64,000 nucleotides of DNA from Saprospiraceae bacterium. Lineage in GTDB: Bacteria; Bacteroidota; Bacteroidia; Chitinophagales; Saprospiraceae. Where the stretch lies: positions 124,001 through 188,000 of the forward strand of contig JANQPA010000097.1 in the NCBI GenBank assembly GCA_028285545.1. Direction: 5' to 3'. The notes beneath the pieces are model-generated. The model ran no database searches, was not told the origin of the DNA, and was given only the letters and a program-made list of their open reading frames with translations. This document shows positions 54,257-63,322 of the stretch, in pieces; the first letter of the stretch is position 1, and each line of letters opens with the position of its first letter. The position numbers and the translations under genes were made by a program.

Positions 54257-54973
54257 TTATTGAAAATTTTGGTTAAACTGGACACTAAATACATTTTGAT
54301 CTCTTCGAAGTATATCTATCATTTCTTTTGGATCTATACTATCAGTATTAAAACTGACAAGCCAGTATGTTTTATCATTAGAGAGCTCTTTTTTTAATTC
54401 CAGTCCCTCCTGATTGTATCCTTTCGACCATGCCAAAGCTTCCACTCCACGGTTCAGTTTGACAATTAATTCATTTTCGATGGCTCCTGGAGGAAGACCC
54501 TCATCTAGTTTTTCTATTTGTTCCCAATTATCGGTGAAAGCCAATTCTTCCAGAATTTGTTCAATCTCCAAGACGGGCATTGGACGTTCTCTTTTTCCTG
54601 AGATTGTTTTTTGTTCTTTACCTTCAAAATAAGTTATGCTTACCGTTGCCATGTCAGCGATATTGCTTTTATAAACATCATCAAATTGCCAGAGATTGGA
54701 AGCAATGCACTTATTGGTAATCTGCTGAACTTTAGACTTGTCAATCTTTTTGGTAAAAAGCCCTTGTCGATCGGTAAAGCGTACTCCTTTAAACGTTACA
54801 ATTCCTGTTTCATAAACCGTCAAGGTATAAACTGGGCAGCTTCCAAAACAAGGGCCTTTGGACATCTCAACAACCTTCTGAGAGTCTTTAATTTTTAATG
54901 GTTTGGTCGTATCTAAGCAAGCAGTACAATAAAAGAGTACAAATAAGATTATGATTGTTGAGGCTGATCTCAT
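54257..54973 (-). CDS. DUF6438-like lipoprotein
   Basis: 238 residues with a signal ending at a lipobox-like TAC (Cys19). The core begins KGPCFGSCPVYTLTVY, the hallmark of DUF6438, a beta-rich domain with two conserved Cys. The C-terminal part (from about 165) is a second small domain with no clear match. Its ATG overlaps the OmpA stop (ATGA), so they are coupled. Function unknown. Confidence 0.7.
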   Translation of the reverse strand: MRSASTIIILFVLFYCTACLDTTKPLKIKDSQKVVEMSKGPCFGSCPVYTLTVYETGIVTFKGVRFTDRQGLFTKKIDKSKVQQITNKCIASNLWQFDDVYKSNIADMATVSITYFEGKEQKTISGKRERPMPVLEIEQILEELAFTDNWEQIEKLDEGLPPGAIENELIVKLNRGVEALAWSKGYNQEGLELKKELSNDKTYWLVSFNTDSIDPKEMIDILRRDQNVFSVQFNQNFQ

Positions 54974-55965
54974 TTTTGAATGATATTGAGCAATGCATCG
55001 TAATCTGGTGATAGAATGATTTCTGTTCTATTATTTGCCAGACGGCCCTGTGGCGAGTTATTATTAGCAACAGGTTCGTAGGAACTTTTCCCAGAAGCGA
55101 CAATTCTTGCCGGGTTAATGTTAAGAGCAATTAATTCCTTGGCAATTGAGGAGGCGCGAATAACAGATCTATCCCAGTTGAATTTAGGGTCTCCATCTGA
55201 ATCTGTATGCCCCTCAATTCTAACTTTTATTTCAGGATTGGTATTTAAAACCTGAGCAAGCTGAGCTAATACACTTAGGCCACGATTATTGACCTGGTCA
55301 TTACTATTGTTTGGGAAAAGTAAACTTTGAGCCATTTTAATAACAATCCTTCCATTTTCCTGGGTAATACTCAACTCGTTGGCAGAAGTTCCGTAAAAGG
55401 CCTGACCAATGGCTTGACGTAATTGTTGGAGTTGAGTGTTCACCACATTGATTTGATAATCCACCTGAGGACTAGAACCAGAGGTAGTATTCCCGTAAGG
55501 AGCTACATTATTATTATTTGCCTGGTTCAGTTGTTGTTCTCTTGCTACTAGTTCTCTTTCCAGGTTATTTAAATAAGCTTCTTTGCGGTCCAGCTCTGCT
55601 TGCTTGGCAGCAATTTGTTCTTCCAGGTTTTGTTTTTCAAAGGAAGAGTTGGAAACGACAGAATTATTGGTTTGTGCCACCTGATCATATCGCTTACGCA
55701 ATTCCTGATAATTTCGGTTCAAACTTTGATTGGCAACAGTAAGTTTCTCCACTTCCAGAAAGGCCTGCTTTAAATAGGATTCCATATCTTGATTATCTTG
55801 CCGAAGATCCTGATTTAATGCTTCCAGGGAATCAAAATTAGCATATGCTGATTCATAAAAACTCTTTTGTTCCTGCATTTCAAGATATTTGCTTTGTGAA
55901 ACGCAACCCAAAAAAACAATACTACATGTCAAAAAGTAAGCGAAATAAGAGATAGACCTATTCAT
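54970..55965 (-). CDS. OmpA-family lipoprotein
   Basis: 331 residues. Lipobox FLGC with Cys21, then a ~115-residue coiled coil (LEALNQDLRQDNQDMESYLK, LEEQIAAKQAELDRKEAYL), a Q/N-rich linker, and an OmpA-like peptidoglycan-binding domain (~205-325) with HTDSDGD, then the RASSIAKEL helix and NNRTEIIL. It links the outer membrane to peptidoglycan. Forms a coupled unit with the DUF6438 gene and probably the amidase. Confidence 0.88.
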   Translation of the reverse strand: MNRSISYFAYFLTCSIVFLGCVSQSKYLEMQEQKSFYESAYANFDSLEALNQDLRQDNQDMESYLKQAFLEVEKLTVANQSLNRNYQELRKRYDQVAQTNNSVVSNSSFEKQNLEEQIAAKQAELDRKEAYLNNLERELVAREQQLNQANNNNVAPYGNTTSGSSPQVDYQINVVNTQLQQLRQAIGQAFYGTSANELSITQENGRIVIKMAQSLLFPNNSNDQVNNRGLSVLAQLAQVLNTNPEIKVRIEGHTDSDGDPKFNWDRSVIRASSIAKELIALNINPARIVASGKSSYEPVANNNSPQGRLANNRTEIILSPDYDALLNIIQK

Positions 55966-56213
55966 AGAATATTTTTTATATACATTTTTTACAAAAGTAA
56001 GGTAATGAATTTAGGAGGAAATAAATAGTACGGCAATAATTAAGCTTTCATCCTGTTTCTAATTTAAGTTTTTTTTAACTAGGGCGAATATAACTTTCTT
56101 TTAAACTATTCGTCAAAAGAACATACAATTATATAATCAATTTATAAAGAAAATCAAAATCAGTCAATTATGTTATTTTAAGACCTTTTAAAATAAAATA
56201 TTTCTGAAAATCT

Positions 56214-56221
56214 TACCTTTG
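56214..56221 (+). promoter_or_regulatory. -7 element TACCTTTG for the cohesin-domain gene
   Basis: Exact TAnnTTTG, 37 bases before the ATG at 56258. The reading frame is open upstream through this element (a TTG at 56219), so the element supports 56258 as the real start. Confidence 0.5.
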
Positions 56222-56257
56222 CGTATAAATCGCAAATCACAATTAAATGTAATTCCA

Positions 56258-56749
56258 ATGAACCTAATTTTTTCAATTATTCTTACCAGTATTTTTATAC
56301 AAAACCCGATTATTGAGACTGAAGCGGCAGATCTGACCTTGGTGGCGGACCACCAAATGGCTAGAACAGGGCAGGAAGTTTGTATTAATATTTCCGTAGC
56401 AGATTTTAAAAACCTTTTGTCCATGCAATATTCTATTGTATGGGATCCTGAAGTGTTGAGTTTTGAAAAAGTCCAGAATTTTAATTTACCTCATTTGAAT
56501 TTTAATAATTTCGGTACTAGCCAAAAAGAAAAAGGTGTACTTACCTTCGTTTGGATCGATAATGCCCTAAAAGGTGTAAATTTATCTGATGGCACCATCA
56601 TCTATCAATTGTGTCTAAAAGTGAAAGGAAAGGCAGGAAGCGCCACAGAAGTAAAATTTAGCCCGCAGCCTACTCCTTTTGAAGTAGTAAACTTGAAAGA
56701 ACAGGTAATAGGCTTGAATGGAGTTGCCGGAAGTGTAGTTGTTAGATAG
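56258..56749 (+). CDS. Cohesin-domain secreted protein
   Basis: 163 residues from the ATG at 56258. After a signal peptide the whole mature protein is one cohesin-like jelly roll: DLTLVADHQMARTGQEVCINIS, then FKNLLSMQYSIVWDPEVLSFEKV, GVLTFVWIDNALKGVNLSDGT and IYQLCLKVKGKAG. Cohesins bind dockerins in cellulosomes, but free cohesin modules are common in other bacteria with unknown partners. No dockerin was seen in the window. Two Cys (in VCINI and QLCLK) are in positions that could pair. Confidence 0.75.
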   Translation: MNLIFSIILTSIFIQNPIIETEAADLTLVADHQMARTGQEVCINISVADFKNLLSMQYSIVWDPEVLSFEKVQNFNLPHLNFNNFGTSQKEKGVLTFVWIDNALKGVNLSDGTIIYQLCLKVKGKAGSATEVKFSPQPTPFEVVNLKEQVIGLNGVAGSVVVR

Positions 56750-56753
56750 TACA

Positions 56754-56826
56754 GAGTATTGGGTATTGGGTATTGGGTATTGGGTAACCTGTAATTAATG
56801 GTACTCAATACCCAATACTCGCTACT
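56754..56826. repeat. Heptamer inverted-repeat element (GGGTATT family)
   Basis: Contiguous 7-mers GAGTATT, then three GGGTATT and GGGTAAC (56754-56788); after an 11-base centre, contiguous inverted units GGTACTC, AATACCC, AATACTC and GCTACTC (56800-56827). A perfect 15-bp pair spans 56754-56768 and 56806-56820. It lies in the 87-base convergent gap between the cohesin-domain and RlpA-SPOR genes, so it may also act as a bidirectional terminator. Confidence 0.8.
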
Positions 56827-56836
56827 CACTACCAAA

Positions 56837-58084
56837 CTAAGGTGTGTTAAAATTAGTAACAAAGCCACTAACTCTGTACTTCCTTCTTAAGTCGTTTTTA
56901 TATCGAGTTGCCGAAGCTTGATTATCAAACATTCCCAGGATTATCTTATAATTCGACCTGCCCTGACCATCTTCTACACTGATGTATATATTTTTGAATC
57001 CTCTTTTTTCAAATCCTGCCAATTGTTCCAATAAATTTTCGTATGAATTTAATGACATAACCTGAACGCCAAAGCCCTGTAATTCGGGTTTAAGAAGATT
57101 TATTTTATAGAAATAATTAGAATATTCATTGCCAGTAACAAAGCCTCTTATACCATATTTACGCCGCAAATCTGTACCATAGCGCTTGGCGGCCTCTTCG
57201 TTGTCATACATGCCTATGATAATTTTATAGGCTGAAGCATCTGCAGGGTTTACGTTTAAGTAGATATTTTTAAAACCTCGAGCCTGATATTTAGCAATTT
57301 GGCTGAAAACCTGTTCATTAGTATTAAGGGCCATGACCTGGACACCATAACCTGGTGTAGTTGGATGGCTGACTGCCATTTTATGCAGGCCATATTTGCT
57401 GTATTCTCTTCCTGCAAACTCTCCCTCAACAGGCGACTTGGCCGTAACTTCGGCAGTGGCCGTATTATCGGTGTCTGCACTAGTAGGAATAGTGGTTGGA
57501 ACCACTGTTGTAGGGCTGCTTGATGAACTATTATTGTTGTTAGAATTGCTGTTATTACTGCTCGAATTATTATTTCTCTGATCAGTTGAGTTGCTGCTGT
57601 TATTAGAATTGCTGTTACTATTAGAGTTACTTGCAGAACTGGAATTATTATCGGTATTAGTATCAGGAGGTGGAGGAGTGGACCTTGTTCGGGTGTTATT
57701 ATTTGGAGAAGGATCCGTCTGACTTAAAGTTTCGCGACCTACTACTTCCACTTTTACCTGTGCGACTCCCACAGCGATCAAGTCAATCGTTTCGGCTGCG
57801 GCACGCGATAGGTCTATGATGCGCCCTGCTGTGTATGGACCTTTATCATTGACGGTCACAACTACGGATTTATTATTATCTGTTCTGGTAACCCTAAGCC
57901 TAGTTCCAGCTGCATGTTTTTTATGAGCAGCTGTCATTTTATTTTTATCGTAAGTAAAGCCATAGGCGGTGCGTCGGCCATGAAATTTATCATCATAAAC
58001 TGAAGCCAGGCCATATTCCTGAGCTGATAAATTTATGATGGTACAAGTGCAAAAAAATAAAAGGAGGAGGAAGGGATTCTTCAT
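56837..58084 (-). CDS. RlpA-like double-psi barrel protein with two SPOR domains
   Basis: 415 residues with a signal peptide (to about SAQ). Residues ~22-115 are an RlpA-like barrel (GLASVYDDKFHGRRTAYG; catalytic-type VNDKGPYTAGRIIDLS). A long Ser/Asn/Thr low-complexity linker (~125-215) follows. Two SPOR domains come next (~245-325 and ~332-412), both with GVQVM at the start and FKNIYLNV-type strands. SPOR domains bind denuded peptidoglycan at the septum; RlpA family members are glycan-cleaving lytic transglycosylases. Typical RlpA has one SPOR, so the doubled module is somewhat unusual. Confidence 0.88.
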   Translation of the reverse strand: MKNPFLLLLFFCTCTIINLSAQEYGLASVYDDKFHGRRTAYGFTYDKNKMTAAHKKHAAGTRLRVTRTDNNKSVVVTVNDKGPYTAGRIIDLSRAAAETIDLIAVGVAQVKVEVVGRETLSQTDPSPNNNTRTRSTPPPPDTNTDNNSSSASNSNSNSNSNNSSNSTDQRNNNSSSNNSNSNNNNSSSSSPTTVVPTTIPTSADTDNTATAEVTAKSPVEGEFAGREYSKYGLHKMAVSHPTTPGYGVQVMALNTNEQVFSQIAKYQARGFKNIYLNVNPADASAYKIIIGMYDNEEAAKRYGTDLRRKYGIRGFVTGNEYSNYFYKINLLKPELQGFGVQVMSLNSYENLLEQLAGFEKRGFKNIYISVEDGQGRSNYKIILGMFDNQASATRYKNDLRRKYRVSGFVTNFNTP

Positions 58085-58243
58085 GCTTAGTTAAATTATT
58101 TTCAAATCCAATAATATTCAAATATAAAGCAATGGATACAAGAATACCACTTAGTCATTAATTTTATGCAGTATCAGTCTTATAAAATTAAATATAGATA
58201 TACTAGTAGCCCTATTCATACGAACGACTAAATAACAAATTAA

Positions 58244-58882
58244 TTACATAAAAAAGGCTTGAATCCCTTGGACGATCCCAATAAAGATTAAAAAGTATCC
58301 AATTACTTTATTAGTGACGTTTGTAATTTTTGTTGATTTTTTACTGATCCGGTGGCTAAGGAAGGTAAAAATTAACAAACCAAGGAATTTCCCAACGGAT
58401 ACTCCTATGGCAAATGCAATGATGATGCTCCAAGGTTGACTGGCATTAATAGGAATCATTTGCACTGTTTCCAGGTAGGTAAGTACAAAAATCCAAAATG
58501 GCAAAGTTTGTGGATTGGCAAAAGCAATAAGAGCTCCTTTGAAGAAATTGGCGAGCTGGCTGTTGGGTGTATCTTTTTTCTTTTTGACTTTCCCTTTAAA
58601 AAGAAAGATAAATCCCAAAACGATAAATAAGATGAAAGCACCAACCTTTATTGCAGGACTTTTTGTGAAAAATTCAGCTATCCACACGCTACAAAAAAGA
58701 GCGACCATAGCCTGAATTATTTCCACCAGAGCAGCAGCCAGGGAAAATAAGACACCGCACTTTAAATTGTTGCGGATAGTCGTATCGACTACTGAAAGGT
58801 TTATTGGACCAAAAGGAATGGCACTGCCAAAACTAAAGCCCATAGCTATAAAGAATGCAATAAATGGATGAAGTGCAACCAT
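58244..58882 (-). CDS. LysE-family exporter
   Basis: 212 residues with about six membrane helices. The first helix region GFSFGSAIPFGPINLSVVD matches the LysE/RhtB signature (G-x-x-x-G-P-x-N). Members export amino acids; the substrate is not predictable. Monocistronic, divergent from mnmA with a 359-base gap that holds only a promoter element and otherwise shows nothing clear. Confidence 0.85.
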   Translation of the reverse strand: MVALHPFIAFFIAMGFSFGSAIPFGPINLSVVDTTIRNNLKCGVLFSLAAALVEIIQAMVALFCSVWIAEFFTKSPAIKVGAFILFIVLGFIFLFKGKVKKKKDTPNSQLANFFKGALIAFANPQTLPFWIFVLTYLETVQMIPINASQPWSIIIAFAIGVSVGKFLGLLIFTFLSHRISKKSTKITNVTNKVIGYFLIFIGIVQGIQAFFM

Positions 58883-59202
58883 ATATACGATGTTTCAATT
58901 TCGGCCCATTAACTTTTAAATGCTGAAAAATGGTCCGCTTATAGAGTTTTCTTCCTAGTACTGTTAACTAATATAACAATAATTTTCTCTATATGGATTG
59001 ATCCCATGATTAATATACTTAGAAAATTAATTGTTAAATAAAGGTCAAAATTACGAATTTGAGCGTTCATAACCCACTTTATGCTATATTTTCGACGATA
59101 ATGCTCTTACCGGCGATGAAATTTCCTGCAAAATATTCTCCCTCACCTACAGATAATGCTTTAATTTTTATTTTTTCGTAAACTAAAGCAGGCCAAAAAG
59201 TG

Positions 59203-59210
59203 TATTTTTG
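59203..59210 (+). promoter_or_regulatory. -7 element TATTTTTG for mnmA
   Basis: Match to TAnnTTTG, 31 bases before the mnmA ATG. The rest of the gap 58883-59241 is A+T-rich without hairpins or coding signs. Confidence 0.5.
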
Positions 59211-59241
59211 TTGTTTGAAAAAAATACATGACTATTAACAT

Positions 59242-60336
59242 ATGAGTAAGCACGGAAAAGTCTTGGTGGCCATGAGTGGTGGCATTGATAGTACAGTAAC
59301 CGCCATGATGTTGCATGAAGAAGGGTATGAAGTAATCGGTATTACCATGAAGACATGGGACTATGCCAATTCGGGAGGAACTCAAAAAGAAACGGGTTGC
59401 TGTAGCCTGGATTCAATTAATGATGCCAGGCAGGTAGCTGTAGATATGGGTTTTCATCATTTTATCATTGACATTCGGGATGAATTTGGAGATTATGTAA
59501 TTGATAATTTTGTTGATGAGTATATGGCTGGACGTACTCCCAATCCCTGTGTGCTTTGTAATACCCACATAAAATGGAGTGCTCTGTTAAAAAGAGCTGA
59601 TGCCCTTGGCTGTGAGTTTATTGCCACAGGCCATTATGCAAAGATTAAAGAAGCAAATGGGAGGAAATACATTTCTAAAGCCAAAGATGATAAAAAAGAT
59701 CAGTCTTATGTGTTGTGGGGGCTGAGCCAGGAATGTATGAATAGAAGCAGGTTTCCTCTAGGAGGATACACCAAACCAGAAGTCAGACAAATGGCTTTCG
59801 ACTGGGGCTATACCGACCTTTCAAAAAAGGGAGAGAGCTATGAAATTTGCTTTGTTCCAGATAATGACTACAGGGGATTTTTAAAACGAAAAATCGAGGG
59901 ACTGGAAGAAAAGGTAGCCGGAGGACTTTTTGTCAATGCCAGCGGTGAAGTTCTTGGCCAGCATAAAGGTTATCCTTTTTATACCATTGGACAACGCCGA
60001 GGACTTGGATTGGCATTTGGAGAACCCATGTATGTTACAGAAATTCAACCGGAATCAAATACGGTTGTTTTAGGAACCGTAGACGAACTGGTCCGAAATG
60101 GTATGAAAGTAGGCAAGCTTAATTTAATGAAATACGCTACCTTGCCTGAAGGCTTTGAAGCAGTAACCAAAATCAGGTATAAAGACGCTGGTACTCTTAG
60201 TCATTTATTTCATGAAAATGAAGAACTAAAAGTGGAGTTTTTAGCTAATGTTCGCGGAGTAGCACCAGGACAATCAGCCGTCTTTTATGAAGGAGAAGAT
60301 GTTGTCGGTGGAGGAATTATTTTAGGTAGTCTTTGA
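59242..60336 (+). CDS. mnmA: tRNA-specific 2-thiouridylase MnmA
   Basis: 364 residues. MnmA makes the 2-thio group of mnm5s2U34 in Lys, Glu and Gln tRNAs using sulfur passed from the IscS relay and ATP. The P-loop is MSGGIDST (11-18). The catalytic Cys103 is in PNPCVLCN, and its partner Cys203 is in GESYEICFVPD. The C-terminal beta-barrel motifs GQRRGLGLAFGEPMYV and RGVAPGQSAVFYEGE are present. Standard length. The downstream lipoprotein gene follows by about 100 bases. Confidence 0.96.
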   Translation: MSKHGKVLVAMSGGIDSTVTAMMLHEEGYEVIGITMKTWDYANSGGTQKETGCCSLDSINDARQVAVDMGFHHFIIDIRDEFGDYVIDNFVDEYMAGRTPNPCVLCNTHIKWSALLKRADALGCEFIATGHYAKIKEANGRKYISKAKDDKKDQSYVLWGLSQECMNRSRFPLGGYTKPEVRQMAFDWGYTDLSKKGESYEICFVPDNDYRGFLKRKIEGLEEKVAGGLFVNASGEVLGQHKGYPFYTIGQRRGLGLAFGEPMYVTEIQPESNTVVLGTVDELVRNGMKVGKLNLMKYATLPEGFEAVTKIRYKDAGTLSHLFHENEELKVEFLANVRGVAPGQSAVFYEGEDVVGGGIILGSL

Positions 60337-60440
60337 CATAAAACATTCTGAATCAAATAAACAACTTACAGAATAATCCCAAAATGTCGAAAATGTTAGT
60401 GAATTCTAGTGCTCATAACACCGCACCACACTCCTTTATA

Positions 60441-61208
60441 ATGGCCAGGTGTCTCATTTTGGGGATTATTCTTCTGCTTTGTTTTTCATCTTGTAATAAA
60501 AACAAAATTGAAGAACCTAATCTAGATTTTGGTTATGACTATTTTCCTCTAGATATCGGGAATACCTGGGTTTACACTGCTGATTCCATTATTTTTGATC
60601 CCATTGCATTTGGAACTAAAATAGATACCATCCAATTTTTGATTCGAGAAACCATCACCGATACTTTTCGAAGCAATAGTGGTCAATTAGTATACCGAGT
60701 GAAGTATGAGGAACAGGGTAAAGACAGAAATTGGCAGGTCAAATTTATTTATAGTGCCCAAATGGAACCTACCAGGGCTATTCGGACCGAGAATAATTTG
60801 AGTTTTATCAAAATAGTTTTTCCCTTGGAGTTGGGGCGATCGTGGAATGGTAATGCTTTTATAGATGAACAAAAAATTATAAAAGTGGCAGGAGAGCCTA
60901 TAAGTATGTTTAAAGGCTGGGAAAATTATTCCTTCTTGGAGCAATTTGAAAAAATTGATGTAAATGGGCAATCCTTTGATGATGTATTTAAGGTAGAAAT
61001 GGCAAATTCTGAAAATTTGGTGGAATTTAGAAAAGCTAATGAATATTATGCTAAAGGGATTGGCTTGGTCTTTCAGGAGCTAATAATCCTGGATACTCAA
61101 TGTCAGGTTTGTTGCAATAAGGATTTGGTAATATGTAATGGGATTAGTTGGGAGGAAAAGGCAGAACGTGGCTTTATTTTCCGAAAAACCTTGATCTCTT
61201 TTCAATAA
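60441..61208 (+). CDS. Unknown lipoprotein
   Basis: 255 residues from the ATG at 60441, which starts the signal MARCLILGIILLLCFSSC with lipobox Cys; the frame is also open from 60384. The mature part begins with DYFPLDIGNTWVYTADSI, a motif shared by many Bacteroidota lipoproteins of unknown function, then alternating strands. The C-terminus has a C-Q-V-C-C cluster that could bind metal or form disulfides. It ends 10 bases before rimM, so it may be cotranscribed with it. Confidence 0.65.
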   Translation: MARCLILGIILLLCFSSCNKNKIEEPNLDFGYDYFPLDIGNTWVYTADSIIFDPIAFGTKIDTIQFLIRETITDTFRSNSGQLVYRVKYEEQGKDRNWQVKFIYSAQMEPTRAIRTENNLSFIKIVFPLELGRSWNGNAFIDEQKIIKVAGEPISMFKGWENYSFLEQFEKIDVNGQSFDDVFKVEMANSENLVEFRKANEYYAKGIGLVFQELIILDTQCQVCCNKDLVICNGISWEEKAERGFIFRKTLISFQ

Positions 61209-61218
61209 TTTAGTCTAA

Positions 61219-61734
61219 ATGGACTTTACAAAAATTGGACAACTAAAAAAAGCATATGGCCTGCAAGGACAACTTCGCGTTTTTATTGAAGAGCCCTTCT
61301 GGGAAGACGTCATGGCAGCAAATGTTCTGTTCATTGAATTAAAAGGGCAGAAAATTCCCTATTTTATTGAAAATATCGATCGAAAAAAGGGAGATCACAT
61401 CAAATTTGAAGAAGTCGATAATAAAGAAGCTGCTACCAAACTTAGCAACAAAATAATTTTTATTCGAACTTCTGATCTCATTCCGGCTGAAAAAAGAACT
61501 AAGAAATCAGCTGACCAAATGACTTTTCTGGTAGGCTTTGAATTAGTTACAAAAAATGAGGGTAGAATTGGTGAAATATCTGAGGTCATTGAGATGCCAA
61601 TGCAAATCATGCTTTCCGTACAAACCAAGGAAAAAGAAATATTAATCCCTCTTGTAGATGATTTTATTGAGGATGTTTTTCTTGAAAAAAAACAAATTGT
61701 AATGAACTTGCCAGAAGGAATTTTAGACTTATAA
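61219..61734 (+). CDS. rimM: Ribosome maturation factor RimM
   Basis: 171 residues. RimM helps mature the 30S head by binding S19. The N-terminal barrel starts FTKIGQLKKAYGLQGQLRVFIEEPFW and continues through VDNKEAATKLSNKIIFI; the C-terminal PRC-like domain has GFELVTKNEGRIGEISEVIE and IPLVDDFIEDVFLEKKQIVMNLPEGIL (shortened at the usual E-G-L/I-L/D end). Usually in an operon with rpsP and trmD, but neither is present here. Confidence 0.9.
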   Translation: MDFTKIGQLKKAYGLQGQLRVFIEEPFWEDVMAANVLFIELKGQKIPYFIENIDRKKGDHIKFEEVDNKEAATKLSNKIIFIRTSDLIPAEKRTKKSADQMTFLVGFELVTKNEGRIGEISEVIEMPMQIMLSVQTKEKEILIPLVDDFIEDVFLEKKQIVMNLPEGILDL

Positions 61735-61884
61735 ATTCAATATAATCAGTATTATAATAATCCGAATTTGTTTTCAAAGTTTATGATTTCCTGTTTGTCA
61801 AATGGAATTTGAGTGTTAAACGAATCTTGTTGATGCTCCTGATTTTTCCTCAAAGATGGAACTTTCTACCTCCAAATTCACCTT

Positions 61885-61898
61885 ATTTCCTTGGAAAT
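61885..61898. promoter_or_regulatory. 14-bp palindrome ATTTCC-TT-GGAAAT upstream of rtcB
   Basis: Perfect palindrome ending 15 bases before the rtcB ATG. It could be a regulator site; the RtcR-type sigma54 arrangement is not seen. The gap 61735-61912 otherwise shows nothing clear. Confidence 0.3.
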
Positions 61899-61912
61899 GA
61901 TATTATTGAATT

Positions 61913-63307
61913 ATGGCAAAATTAAAAATAAGAGGTAAGGATCTGATCCGTATTGGCTATCCAGAAGGACCAGCTATTGGAATGGCCATCAACATGATGT
62001 TGAAGTATCACCGTAAAAAATCAAAAGTATGGGTGATGGCAAAACTTAAGGAGGTACTTGAGAATCCGGATCAGTATGCCAATGATGAAGTTTTGGGGAG
62101 AATTGTGGAAACCTTAAAATCCACGGAGCCCAAAAAAGAAATTGAGCTGAAAGAAAAGGCAGAGGATTACCTCATTTTTGGAAGGTCTCAGATAGAAGAT
62201 GGTGCCCTTAATCAAATGGATACTGCCATGCGCTTGCCTGTAACCGTGGATGGTGCTTTAATGCCTGATGCTCATCAAGGTTATGGATTGCCTATAGGCG
62301 GAGTGTTGGCAGTGGAAAATGCTGTAATTCCTTATGGTGTAGGAGTAGATATAGGTTGTAGAATGTGTTTGAGTATTTATGATCACCCTGAACCATTTTT
62401 GGAGAACAACCGCTCAAAATTAAAGGACATATTGGAAAGGAACACTCGATTTGGTTTTGATGCATTCGATAAACCAATGGATGATGAAATATTTGAGAGA
62501 CCAGAATTTCGAGAAATTCCTAAGCTAAAATCATTAAAACAAAAAGCTGTATCACAGATTGGCTCATCAGGAGGAGGGAATCATTTTGTTGAATTTGGAT
62601 TGGTTACCCTTGATCATTATCCAAATGCTCTTAATTTGGATGAGGGTACCTATCTGGCAGTTTTATCCCACTCAGGATCCAGAGGCTTTGGAGCAAATGT
62701 TGCTAACCATTATACTAAAATTGCAATGGAGAAAACTCTTCTTCCTAAGAGTGCTAAGCATCTTGCCTGGCTGGATCTGAATTCAGAAGAAGGGATGGAA
62801 TATTGGTTGGCAATGAATCTGGCAGGTGATTATGCTTCAGCATGCCACCATCATATTCACCACAGGATTGGATTGGCTCTGGGAGAAAAAGCAATAGCCA
62901 GAGTGGAAAATCATCATAATTTTGCCTGGAAGGAAGTTTTACCTGATGGTCGTGAAGTTATAATCCATCGTAAAGGAGCAACCCCGGCTAAGAAGGGGGA
63001 GATGGGAGTGATACCTGGATCCATGACAGCACCTGGTTTCATTGTTAGAGGTAAAGGAAATCCTGACTCTCTACAATCTGCTTCTCATGGGGCCGGCCGG
63101 CAAATGTCTCGAAGAAAGGCCATAGAAAGCATCAGCAAAAAGGAGTTTAAAAAGCACCTCGAGAAACATCAGGTAGATTTGATTGGGGGAGATCTGGATG
63201 AAGCGCCTTTTGCTTATAAGGATATACATCATGTCATGAAAAATCAGGAAGATCTGGTAGATATCGTTGGATTATTTTATCCAAAAATTGTGAGAATGGC
63301 AAAATGA
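61913..63307 (+). CDS. rtcB: RtcB-family RNA 3'-phosphate ligase
   Basis: 464 residues. RtcB joins 3'-phosphate and 5'-hydroxyl RNA ends using GTP and manganese. Metal and guanylate residues are visible: Cys149 in VGVDIGCRMC, the GGGNHFVEFG motif, HSGSRGFG, the nucleophile His region SHGAGRQMSR and the C-terminal DEAPFAYKDI. An extra ~90-residue helical N-terminus precedes the first RtcB motif, as is usual in the Bacteroidota branch. Convergent with purB (15-base gap). Confidence 0.9.
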   Translation: MAKLKIRGKDLIRIGYPEGPAIGMAINMMLKYHRKKSKVWVMAKLKEVLENPDQYANDEVLGRIVETLKSTEPKKEIELKEKAEDYLIFGRSQIEDGALNQMDTAMRLPVTVDGALMPDAHQGYGLPIGGVLAVENAVIPYGVGVDIGCRMCLSIYDHPEPFLENNRSKLKDILERNTRFGFDAFDKPMDDEIFERPEFREIPKLKSLKQKAVSQIGSSGGGNHFVEFGLVTLDHYPNALNLDEGTYLAVLSHSGSRGFGANVANHYTKIAMEKTLLPKSAKHLAWLDLNSEEGMEYWLAMNLAGDYASACHHHIHHRIGLALGEKAIARVENHHNFAWKEVLPDGREVIIHRKGATPAKKGEMGVIPGSMTAPGFIVRGKGNPDSLQSASHGAGRQMSRRKAIESISKKEFKKHLEKHQVDLIGGDLDEAPFAYKDIHHVMKNQEDLVDIVGLFYPKIVRMAK

Positions 63308-63322
63308 GTGCTTACCTTGCCA

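Noticed and set aside
56754-56827. CRISPR-like array
   Set aside because: Units are 7 bases and contiguous without spacers, and no cas genes are present.
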